A stretch of DNA of 64,000 bases from Tetrahymena thermophila SB210 (lineage: Eukaryota; Ciliophora; Oligohymenophorea; Hymenostomatida; Tetrahymenidae). The stretch is from the NCBI RefSeq assembly GCF_000189635.1, contig NW_002476322.1, forward strand, positions 124,001 through 188,000. The letters run 5' to 3'. Below the pieces are notes generated by a model, which saw only the letters and a program-made list of their open reading frames with translations, was not told the DNA's origin and ran no database searches. The first letter of the stretch is position 1, and each line of letters starts with the position of its first letter. Shown piece by piece: positions 51,164 through 62,800 of this stretch. The position numbers and the translations under genes are program-made.

Positions 51164-53671
51164 ATGCAATCTTAAGTAAAGGAACTATCTAAATTAATTT
51201 AAGAACAGAGTTAACCGCTTAAGTATGAGTATAAATATTAACTGAAATAGAATTTTTAATTAGTTGGGACTAAACTTAACTCTAAAATGATTAGGTCAAC
51301 TCAATAAAGCATCGATTAATGTAAATATTAGTAATCAAGATGATTGTTTAAATATTAATTTTTACTTAAAAGAAATAGATTAATAAGTTAAAAGAACTCA
51401 AAGCACTATTTCAGTCTAAGATAATATGATTGCTTAAGATTAAGGTTGGCTTATTTAGCAGGAATTTAATAGAGTGAACAAAGAAAGGCAGAAAAAACTA
51501 GAATCTAAAGAAAAGTCTACTTTAAAAGAAGACACATATTAAAGTTTTAGTGCTGATGAGAGCTGCAAACTTTGCCTAGAAAGCTAAAATAGTATAGGAT
51601 AGAATGCTAATAATAATCCTATTTTAAATAGCAAAAAGGTACTTAATAGAAAGAATGAGTAGATACATGGAAAATTTTATTCTTAAACACCATAAAATAA
51701 TATGTATGTTAAATAATACTCAAGTAGAATTAACTCATAGAATACATGTCTAAATTAGAAATAATAAATGTAAGACTTTTTTAGATAAAAATAGACCTCT
51801 ATAAGTACTCGCACACTAATATTAGTATCTGCTCCTAATAATATTGCTTAAAATACTTCAAGGAGCAATACTAAAGAATCAATTAATATGCAACCACTTA
51901 ATAGCAGAGTTCAAAGTTAACATAATAGCTTATTTAGTGGGTAGGATAATTAAAATTTGAGTCTTCGTAACTAAACTAAATCTCTAATAACTTATCCCAA
52001 TAGTGGTAATTACTATGAAATGTCAAAGGAAGAAGAAAATGGTATAAGAGTAAATACATAGCCTGATAAGGTATTTGAAAAATCTAAGAAAAGCATGGAA
52101 TATTATAATTAGTAATTGCCTTCAAATTTGTATCAAAACTTTGAAAATACACCTATTAGTTGCAGCACCAAAGATTGCTAAAATTAGTCTTTAGAAATTG
52201 ACCAAAATATATTTTAAAAATCTTAAAGAGGAGGTCTACAGAGTTTTGATAATTCTGTATTTATGGAATCTGGTAGAAACAAGCCCAAAGAAATTATAAG
52301 CAACCCATTTTCTAATTAATTAATATCAAACACTATCAACATTGCTCAATTAGAAAAATAGAATAGCTAAAATTTAACATAATTAAAGTAAGAATTAAAG
52401 CTTAACCAAAATTTAACTCCTCTTAAAAATGAGAATCTTTAAATTAAGTAAGAAGATTTTGATCATCATGAACATATTTAGCATAATGAGAACGATGGGT
52501 TTTCAAATCAAATTTAAAGAGGAAACTCAGTTACGATTATTAATAATTATATTGAGAATAGCAAAGGAGATTAATTCAATGCTGATACTTAAACTATTTA
52601 AGATTCAGAATTATTTTACAATCAAAACATAAATACAGACGAGATTAGCAGTAGTGTTGATGCTTTTAGCAAGCAAGTAGAATAAAATTGGAGTAACAAA
52701 AGAAAATTTAAAATTCCTATTTCACTTATTTAAACGCCTACTCATTAGTTAAATATGAATAAAGATTTTTAGAACATATATTTCAATAAGGCTCAACATA
52801 CAATTTAATCTACAAGGTGTGGAACACCAATCAAAAAAAGATAAACTTAGCCATCTCAAAACATATATAAATTTTAATATATAAATGAACATGTTTAACG
52901 TCCATAAACATCTGTCTCTAGATGTCAAAGTTAAACATGCAGAAATTAGTCTTTTATTTTTTAGGCTTAAAATTCTTATGATTAAAGTGAGTTGAATAGC
53001 ATTTAGCTCTTGAAACCGAAACAATTCGAGCTTCATACCTCTTCTCACTCAAAATCTAAACCAATATCTTCTGTGTAATAAAAATATAGCTAGGATGCGA
53101 AAATCCTGAGTAAGAGCTCAAACTTATTTTAATACATAGACAAAAAATGTAAAGAAACAGAAATCAACTACCTAGGTAACTAACTAACTAACTATTTAAC
53201 TAATAAATAGTATTTTATATTATTAAATCATAATTTTAATTTTATACAATAGAGGAGAAGGTAAAGCAAGTTTACAGCACAGATGACATGATATACTAGG
53301 AATATATGAATTATATCTAAAGAATAAGAAAGGAAGGATAATAATAATCAGATGTAAACTCACTTTATAAATGCAAGAGTTAGGATTTAAAATTTAAAAA
53401 ATCTCCTAATTAAACAACTAATAAATGTGAAAAATTTTCATAAACTATTGATTAAGAAAGCTTTGTTGCATAAAATAACTAAGTTGATAAGATAAAGCAG
53501 CGTCCTCTATCATCTTTTAATAGAATAGGTACTTGTTTTACTCCTCAACAATAAAATTTCAGCAGAAGATAAATAACAAGAAAATTGAAAAAATATGCTT
53601 GTAAATTTCAGTCAGTTTCTCAGTAATTCCAAAAGCTATAAGAAAATATTAGCAAAATTCAAAATTAATGA
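51164..53671 (+). CDS. Gln/Asn/Ser-rich protein of unknown function, three exons
   Basis: Runs from ATG 51164-51166 to TGA 53669-53671. Introns are 51321-51378 (58 nt) and 53176-53252 (77 nt); the second opens with a taac repeat. The spliced frame is exactly 791 codons (790 residues) with no TGA. I recognise no domain. One Cys pair (ESCKLCLES) occurs early, and scattered short basic/Ser-Pro-like patches resemble the preceding gene. Sequence is otherwise Gln, Asn, Ser and Lys-rich. The last exon is a little more helical and ends FQKLQENISKIQNQ. No signal peptide or membrane segment. Probably cytosolic, cytoskeletal or nuclear and disordered; function unknown. Confidence 0.75.
53176..53252 (+). 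other. Intron with a (TAAC)n donor-side repeat
   Basis: Splicing G at 53175 to AG at 53253 restores the frame (YLE/EKVKQV). The donor reads gtaactaactaactaac and the acceptor caatag. The intron is otherwise A+T only. Its small size is typical of the other introns here. Confidence 0.75.
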
Positions 53672-54471
53672 AAAATAGCAAATCATAGTAGACAAAAAAA
53701 ATAATTTTTAAAAAAGATTGTTATATTCTAAGCTGATTTACTGCTAACGAGCATATTTATTTTTTATAATTTTCTTAATGTTATTGATTGAATACTTGTT
53801 CTTTATTCAGAGAGTATTCTATTGTGTTTATGTATACATGGTATTCATATTGTATAATTAGATTTATATATTTATAATTCAATTTTTTATGTCTTTTTGT
53901 TCCTTAAATATCTTTGAGATCTCTTTTCCTTTTTAATTTAATAAACATGATTACTTAAGCATATACTTAATTAAAATAATTTATATAAAATTTAAATTTA
54001 TATTTTTATTATTTCTTATTTTATTTATATTTTAAGTAGTATTTGTATTGTTATATGTTATTATTTCATTTATTTTCTTTATTATAAATTATGAGTAGGT
54101 TTTAATATTTATTTATATTTTTTAATAATTTTATTATTATTAATAAAGATACTAATAAATTTTTCACTTAATTTTTCTTAATTTAGACATTGGTTAGTTG
54201 CTGAACTGAATTTTAGATTTTGACATTCAATTTTAGATATTAATGAAGCCTTAAAAAAAAAAGATGCCATTGTTTTGGCTGATCATTTTTTTTATGGTGT
54301 TTATTTTCTAGAAATATTTGGAAAATAAATAGAAGATTTTAGAGTATTTAATAAAAATTTTGTTATTCATTGAAATATGTAAAGATTTAAATTTGGTTGT
54401 TAAATTTATTTAAGAAGATTCTTTAAAAAAATAAAAAAAATAACACTTTTAAGTTTATACCAAATAGATAA
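53672..54471. other. AT-rich intergenic DNA
   Basis: Between two plus-strand genes; T-rich first half. No coding or RNA feature seen. The promoter of the gene at 54472 should lie at its right end. Confidence 0.55.
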
Positions 54472-56828
54472 ATGTTTGCATTAAAAAGTATTGCACAAAA
54501 AGGTGCACAATTTTTAAAGATATATGGTAGAAATCAACAAGTTTTTACTAAGCAGAAGCTTTTTTTCTCTTCTAAGAATAAGCTTTATGGGTGCCAAAAA
54601 GCTAGAGATAATTATGAAGAGCTAGTTATGACTATGAAAAAAAACATTGATATCATTTAAAAGTCATTTAAAGGAAAAGATTACAATTATTTGCTTAACT
54701 CACTAAACAACTTACTAAATATTGGTCTTATGGATCACCCTATCATAGAAGAAGTTGTAAAGGAAATAAAAGATAATAATTTGCATTTATAAATCTAAGA
54801 ATCAACTTAGATGGAAAAATTCTGTTCAGGTAGAATTATTGCTTATTTGTAGTATTCTTTCTACATTGAAAATTAAAAAAATAAATTTTAATAGATATCA
54901 TATAATTGATGGAGAATCCAAAGTATAGAAGAATAGGACTTAAGCTTTTAGAAGAGATTAGCGAAAAATTCTTCCTTCTCAAATACAATTAAATTTAGAA
55001 TATAGAAAAATAAATACTAGGAAGCCAAGACAGTAATATTAAAAGCTTGCTTTAATAATCTCCAAAACTTAAAGGGAATATTTAGAAATATTTGAATATA
55101 ACCAATGCAGAATTATAGAAAGAAGTATTTGAGAAAATGAACTTGAAGCAGTAATCTAAAAACTATAAGATTATTAAATTTGAGGTAGATAAGAATTAGT
55201 TTGTTTTGTTTGATGAAAAAAATAACCAAGAGGTAATTATCTAAGGAGTAGATAACTATCCTTACAATTCGTATGACACATTTAAGCAAATATTCAAAGA
55301 AAAGAAAGGATAGATTAATTTGCTGATTACTTAAGACCAACCCATAACCGATTCAGATGCCAAAAATACTTAATAATTAAATGATGAATACTATATTGAT
55401 GAAATAAATTAAATGTAAAATATTTTTTATTTTCATTAAAATGCTAATTTATTTTAATGTTAAAGGTATAAGACAACAAAAGATGTTTATGAACTTAAAG
55501 GATTATAATTAAGATAATTTTTATTAAATTGTTTTTGTGATGAATCTTATGTGTATGATTTTGAATAAAGCTAGTTTAGACATAGAAAAATGAAGATATA
55601 TGAGCATTTGAATTCTCTATACATTGATTTTATCAAGTAGGCTAATTCTACTAAAGAATTACCTTCTAAAATTGTTCTAGCTGATATGCCAATAAATGAA
55701 TACATCAACAGCTTAGTTATTTTATAACCCTTAAATCGTTTAAAAGAGACAGTTCGTTTGTGCAATTTTGTTACTTTGATGGAAAAAACTAGTTTTTCAC
55801 ACAACACATTGTTTAAATAAGGATGTCCTACATGCAACAAAGATGTTTATTATTCAGAATAAAATAAAAATATCAAGAAGGTCCCTGATGCCTATCTTGA
55901 AATATTAAGTGGAGACCCAAAGTTTCTTCCTTTGAGTCAAAAAGTGAGGTATTTTGGAGATAGAGTATATTAAAGTTTGTTAGAAAACAAGAAATACAAT
56001 CAGGTTTTAGTGGCATGTGGAAGCTTTTAACTTTATGAAACAGTCAAAATAATAATGGAAAATGATGACTAAAATGCAGATTTTGATGGATATGATTTCT
56101 ATAAGTATAAGGATGAGTTAAAAAGAGAGTTTGGTAAAAATTAGAGGGAATACTTAGAAAAAATAGCTTTACTTGAAGTACTCCACGAAGTCATTGATAA
56201 TGGCTGTGTTAGAGAATTAACTATAAAAGGAAAGAATCGTATTAATATAGATTAATATATTTCATATATAGATCAATACACAGATTTGCTTTCATTTGAA
56301 AGTATTTCTCCCAACGTTAAGTTTGTGAACAACAGCGAGGTTAAAAAAATCAAAAATTGTATTTCTGATTAATTAATCTTTGGTCTTGGTGAAGACAAAG
56401 AATACATTTAACAGTAAACTGAGTCTGATTCATTCTTTAGTTTGTTCTCAAACAAAAATAAATAATAATAAGACAATGATAATTCATAGACAATAATAGA
56501 AGACGATTAACCATAAAAATCATAAGAAGAGTTAGAGAAAGAATCCTAATTACTTCAAGAAGAAATAAAGAGACATGAAGAAAAAATAAAACCTGAGCAT
56601 TATATTGATAAAGTATATGATGATGATTAAAAAGATCTGCTAAAATAAGTAATAGAACTAATCAACAAAAAGACATTATTTATAAATGATTAAGAAGAAA
56701 CATAAAGGGTTATTACAGATAGAGCTCAAGATTAAGATTAAAACTTAAATAGTCAAGAAAGTGATAAAAAAAATAAAATAAAATTTAAAAAAGTTGTTCC
56801 TAGATATAAAAAAAACTAAGACTAATGA
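54472..56828 (+). CDS. Unrecognised protein, possible mitochondrial presequence
   Basis: Runs from ATG 54472-54474 to TGA 56826-56828. Introns 54830-54894 (65 nt) and 55415-55465 (51 nt) give exactly 747 codons (746 residues). The first ~38 residues are rich in Lys, Arg, Gln and Ser/Phe with no acidic residue (MFALKSIAQKGAQFLKIYGR, then a KLFFSSKNK segment). That is compatible with a mitochondrial targeting peptide. The middle is well ordered: short helical segments (YNYLLNSLNNLLNIGLMD; YEHLNSLYIDFIKQA), then an LNRLKETVRLCNFVTLMEK segment and CPTCNKDVYY, which hint at a zinc-binding element of the U-box/SP-RING type but are incomplete. The last ~150 residues are acidic, Gln-rich and disordered. 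No confident family. It is less low-complexity than the two genes before it, so a distant homologue may be found by profile search. Confidence 0.75.
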
Positions 56829-58947
56829 AAAATTAATTTAATGTAAAATCAAATTTATTTTATTAAATGTATGTGTATAAAACTAATTAATTTAATTCAA
56901 CAAAACAAATTAGCATTCCCAAATAATTTATTTTATCTAAACTCAAAATAATCATAAGTAAAACAAAAATAATTTTGATTTAATGTTAAGTTAAACATTT
57001 AACAAAAACATAATATAAAAAAGTTCAATTCATAAATTACAAAAAAAAAAGTAGGATAGGATAATAAATTTTGACTCATTGTGAAAATATTTTTATAGCT
57101 GAATAAAAAAATAAAAATTTTTTCCTTTAAAAAAAGATATTTTTCTTACCTCATGGCTTAAAATATTTGAATTTAATAATTGTTAATTGAAATTTGAGTA
57201 ATAATAAATATTAATTTAATACTTATTGAAAAAAATAATGTAAATTTATAATCTAATATAATATAAAATTCTATTTTTAATTGAATATGCTTGTTAAAAT
57301 TAGGAACTAAATCTTTTTTCTGTTAAAAATTAAAAATTTCTCCTCTTCAGAATTCACAAAAATATAAATTTACAGATCAGAGATATTGATAATGTATGCT
57401 ATTGTCAAGTAGATTAGAGTTAAATCTTCAAAAATTTTAAACTAAAATTATATCAGTAATTTAAAATTTCAACTTTCCAAAAAAAATTTAATACAACCCT
57501 ATTTTCTAAACTCAACTCAAATCATACACTCGAGCCAACCCCTAATTTAAAATAATAAATGATTTCCATATATTTAAGATTAAGTTTTTGAGAAATTTCA
57601 AATGTAATTAAAATATTTAAAGAATTTTTAATTCTAAACTTATCATCTGTATTATCAAAAGAGAAACAATCATTTATTGATAACTTCTTTTTTTAATGTA
57701 AACTCAAAAAGTAATTTTATAAGTGCATATATTTATAAATATTCTATTTAAGAAATATATTTGTTTTAACTAAAAAATTGTTCTTGGTTTTATATAAATT
57801 TGATTGAAAATAAAAACATGTATAAACTTATTTTTGCTTCCATTTACTGTGATTATGATAAGTGAGTAGTACTAAATTAGTATATGAAAAAGATGGAGTC
57901 ACTACAAAAAGATTATTAATAATGAAAAGGATGTTTTAGTATTCTTTATTTTATTAAGATCACAAATTAATTTAGCTTTAAAATAAAAATTTAATTAAAT
58001 TTGTCAAATAAAGAAAATAGTGATAGATAGATCTGATTTTTGTTGTAAAATTTTCAAATTCTTTTCATGTTAATAAATCTATTGATTAATAATAATTATT
58101 GTGTAGTAAAGTTAAAGATTTTACATCAAATAAACCTTTTTTTTTAAAGTTTAAATGAAAATTTCAATTAAAAATGAAACACTTTTTTAAATTTTTCATA
58201 TTTTCATTCGATATTTGTAAATGTGTAAATGAAGGAAAAAAATTACTAATTTATTTATCTGGTTCTCTAAAAAATACTAAGTAGTATTTATTTATCCCAA
58301 AACATTGAGCTAAATTAAGCTTAACCAATTTGCTTAACTTTCATGAAAAATTTGTAATTCTCTAAAGAAATATTCTAAAAGAAAAATATTATGATGAGTT
58401 ATTGTTTTAAATTATTGTTAGGATAAAAATAGCTAATGTAAGTTGTTGAGCTGCTTAATAATTTCAATCACTTATTTTTTTGATTTGTTTTTTTTTTTTT
58501 TTTTAAATAGTCAAAACTAATTAAAGAATCTTATTTAATATCAAAAGCTTTTAAAATAATTATCATTTGAATTGAGATTTTTATAATTGAATTATTATTT
58601 ATTTTAAAATAGCTTTTTTATTTAATATTAAAATATAAATAATTAATTGAATCCATGTATTTAATTTTATTTTATTTAATTAAATTTCATTAATTTTTTA
58701 AAATATTTCAATACTCTAAATTTGGGTTACTTTAAATACATTATTACAGTAAGAATATTTTCTAAAGCGAAAGAATAAATGTATTTATTTTTTATTTATT
58801 TATCAATCAAATGTATTTTTAAAAAGTTATTCATAAAAAAAAATTGATTGATTAATTGATAGATAAATCAAGTTGTTTTCAAATAGTGCGACTGCAATGT
58901 ATTGACTAGAAATTTAACAAATATATAGGAAAAATCATTATATTATA
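56829..58947. other. Long AT-rich intergenic DNA
   Basis: The longest gene-free stretch in the right half. A small C-richer patch near 57490-57550 was examined for a tRNA-like fold and none was found. The rest is near-pure A+T with homopolymer runs (for example T17 near 58487-58503). Confidence 0.55.
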
Positions 58948-59663
58948 ATGAGTGAAATATAGTCATATGTTTGTAGATATTTGACTATTAATTTATTGAA
59001 GTTGACTGAAAAAAAGAATGGAAAAATTATAAAAAAACAAGATAATATTAAGGATGGTCTTGAATCAGATTCAATATGGAATATAGAGATAAAGAAGATC
59101 AAGGTGAATAAAGAACAGTAAATGAAGACAGTCGAAAACAAAAAAAATTGATTAAAAGAAAAGCACATTTGAGAGTTTGGTTATTGAACAAATAAGATTA
59201 TTAAAAACAATTAATAGATTATATTCTTATAATTGGTAAAACAGATAGAAAAGCAAGGTAAAAAATCAAAGCAAAACCTTCTTTATTAAAAGTTATCAGC
59301 AAAAAAAATATAGTTAAGCTACCAATCAATCAGAGGGAATACTTAGACTTTACTGATAGATAAATCAAATAGCAAGCATATTCGTAGATTAATTTATAGA
59401 GCTACTTTAAAAAAACAAATAGACAACACCATAGTTTTAACTTAAGTAAGTTATTGGTAATTAAGGAATAAGATTAATTAATATACATTTTTTTCAAAGA
59501 TAAAATAGTAGCTAATTTCTCGATCAAGTTCATAAATACCTGCTTTATTTTCAAAGGACAAGCAAATAAAAAACTCATTTTTATATTTTTAATAACATTC
59601 TATTAAGTTCAGTAATCGCTCTGGCTCTTAGGGCGACAGAATATTCCTGATTTATAATTTTGA
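58948..59663 (+). CDS. Doubtful small gene with uncertain exons
   Basis: An ATG at 58948-58950 opens MSEIQSYVCRYLTINLLKLT and continues to LESDSIWNIEIKKIK. A 59-nt AT-rich stretch (gtgaataaag...attaaaag) could then be an intron joining to KKSTFESLVIEQIRLLKTIN, and another (gtaaaaaatc...aaatatag) could join to KLPINQREYLDFTDRQIKQQ. The last frame is open to TGA at about 59661. Base composition is more coding-like than the flanks. It may be a separate small gene, or upstream exons of the membrane protein starting at 59858; I could not connect the two. Confidence 0.35.
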
Positions 59664-59857
59664 GTTATTTAGTGTAAAAAAAGAATAGCATTAGTGTTTT
59701 AAAAATTAACTAGGGAAAGTCTGTCTGTTAATATCAGAATTAGCAATTTTGAAAGAACAAAAATATCATCTTTGAACAAAATAAAAAAGAAAAATAAGCA
59801 AGCAGACAAACAAACAAGAGAGAATCTGATTCATCAGCAATTTGAATAGTATTTAAA

Positions 59858-62800
59858 ATGATTAGTAAGCAGGTGGGTCTTTCAAAACTCCTGCAATTCG
59901 AGGAGTAGTATAGCGAAGATTAATATCATCTTTAAAAAACATACAAACATTTTAGATCTAACAGCATTATTTATTTAATTATGATAAGCGTGTTGGCTAT
60001 CTCATATTACTCATTAGATGAAAATTACACTCAAGGAGTGCATGCAGTTTAGTTTGGTCTCATACTATTTTAACTGTTACTGTGCTCGATATTTATTTAT
60101 TTAACATTTAGAAAGCCAATGCATACAAATAAATTGATCATATTTTTGAGCATAAATCATAGTGTGATTACCTAACTACTGGCAGTAAATCATGTAGTCC
60201 GTCCTATTTTCGCTCATGCCTTCGCAATGGGCGAGTTTTTAATATTAATGCTGATATGATGCCTACGTACTTCGAGTTTTTTACTCAACACACTCCTCAT
60301 AATTTTTAACCGCGCGTTAACATTAATAGTTTTTAATATTTATTATTCTAATGAATACGAGAAGGAAGAGGAAAATTCTTCCTTAGAATAAGATCAGCGC
60401 AGCCCTAGAATTCTTCAAATTATCTTTTTTATGTTATCAGGATGTATGATGATTTACTTTGACTATAAAAATGAACGTGTTGACCGCGAAAATTTCATTA
60501 AATAAATGGATGATATGGTTTGGAGAAATACTTCAAAGCATATTGTCAACCAGGCATTTATTGTCTCTTAATTGAATAATAATAATCAACTAGCTCTTTT
60601 CTCATGCAATAAAACAGCTTAGACACTGTTCAATATAAAACCAAAAAATTTTGGTGAATTTCTCAATAAAGCAAAACTGAACATTGGCAAATGTGTTTTC
60701 AACTCGCGTATTTTCGAAAATCTACCTTTCAAGAAAAACTTAAACAATCTAAGAGAGTATTTACTAGCACATCATTCAAAGATGAAATAAGAAAATACCT
60801 CATATAATTAATTACGTAGTAGTGGAGTGAAAAAAAGTTAAACACAAATTGAATCTCCGAAAAACGAAGTTATGTAGGCAATGTAAGTTGCAGCAGCATA
60901 AGCAGCAAATAAGCGATTAATGTAAAATAATTCAATATACTCAGGTTTTTAATGTAATGCCGATCCAGGAGGCAAGTTTGATGGGAGAATTGGAGGAGGT
61001 GGTGGTATAGGTGAATTAAAATTTAGAGGTTAAAGTCTCAGGAGAAATAATTATTATTTGTAAATAATAATTAACATTTGCAAATCTGCTTGGCGAAAAA
61101 TGAGCTGCTTAAAACCAAAGAGACCAAAAACATATTCTGTAGATGAATTAACTACAAATAAAGGAAACGATGCTGATATGTTTCCTAATAATCATCCATT
61201 AAGCATGGAAAATATAGGTAATTACTACAATTTTTTGGATGAGACTCCTTCGAAAAGTATTGACGTCGATTATCTCAATTGCACTATCATCAATAAAGAT
61301 TTAGAGAGAGAATACAAAGTAAGCGTATTTAAGTACAAGGGTGGTCCTTCTGGAGATAAATCTCCACTTCTCATTCTCTGTATTGAAGAAATAAACAAGA
61401 ATGACTTTAAAAATTTAAAAGAAATTATTTTAGAAAAAGGACATTTTATAACAAATATTTTAGAATTTTTCTCTGTTCAACTGAAAGACTAAATTAAATT
61501 CCTCAATGATCATCTTAAATATAATTATTCTTCTCACTCTTTACAATATGAAAATTAAGAAATTAATAGCTAGGAAAATATAGTTTAAGCTAGTGGTTCT
61601 GGAACCTACAATATTGCAGAATCTCAAGATATTACATCGAAATCTTTAGTAGAGATCAATAAGTAGCTTAAATATGGTAAAAAAATGGATAAATCTAACA
61701 TTTCAGCATAATCAAAAGATTATCACAACATTAATTTAGCTTTACATGAAGATGATAACAATAATTCACCTCCTAACTCATCTTTGTAGTGTAAATAAAC
61801 AAATAAGCAAAACGAAGAAGGAAATGAGTAAATTTATGCTAATAATACTTTCAGGGCTAAAGAACATGTAAAACAAAACTTTTTAGCACCTCCTCCTGTG
61901 TAAATCCATCAAAGATAAATTCTAAGAAGCTACACTCCTGATCCAAGTCCAACTAAAATTTAGAACATAAAAGGACAACATTTGGATGTTTAAGCTAAGA
62001 AGAGGAGTACTCTAGATATTACTTCTTAGATTAATAATAATAACTTATCAGCAAATGCTAATATCTAAAAATAATAAAACTAAATTCTTACAGTCAAAAG
62101 CAATTAAACATTAAGCCCTTATATCGCATACCATAATTAAAATGCCAACAGTACTTTTTAAAACTCTAAAAATTAAACAACAACTAGCACTAATTAAAAT
62201 GTGAATTTCAAGCAAGGTGTAGATCATAATATTCCTAACAACACTTAAAATAATAATGTAAAAATTATTAATAACATCACTAATAATATTCAAATTACCA
62301 ACAATATTTACCATTCTGTTCCAAATAATTAAAATAAAACATATAATCTCAACGTAAAAGCTCATTCAAATACTTTTAGTCACAACAACTAAAGCAATCA
62401 AAATATTTCAAGTGTTTAGTAAATATCTAAGCTAGCACCATCAATTAAGGGTCTACCAAGCACTCAAGATGCACTAGCAAATCCTACTGATTATGATATA
62501 CACAGTAAAATCAACCAAAACAATATAAATGAAAAAGATTTGGCCACTTAACATGAAGATATTAGCTAATTTTAAGACCGTTAGATTGAATCACCTTAAG
62601 GCCCTATTATTGAGACTAAAAAAATAGTATCAGAATAAGTGATTCCACTTATTGATGAAGACGAAATAAATAACACTGAAGAAAAAGAAATTTTAAGTCA
62701 AGACGAAATTTTAAACGATGACGACAGAAAACGATATGATTAACTGATTAAATACAATAAGAGCTTAGTAGAGATTTGTCATAATGCCAAACTGATTGCT

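Noticed and set aside
57490..57550. C-richer patch that might be a tRNA
   Set aside because: No cloverleaf could be drawn and no T-loop GTTCGA-type sequence is in place on either strand.
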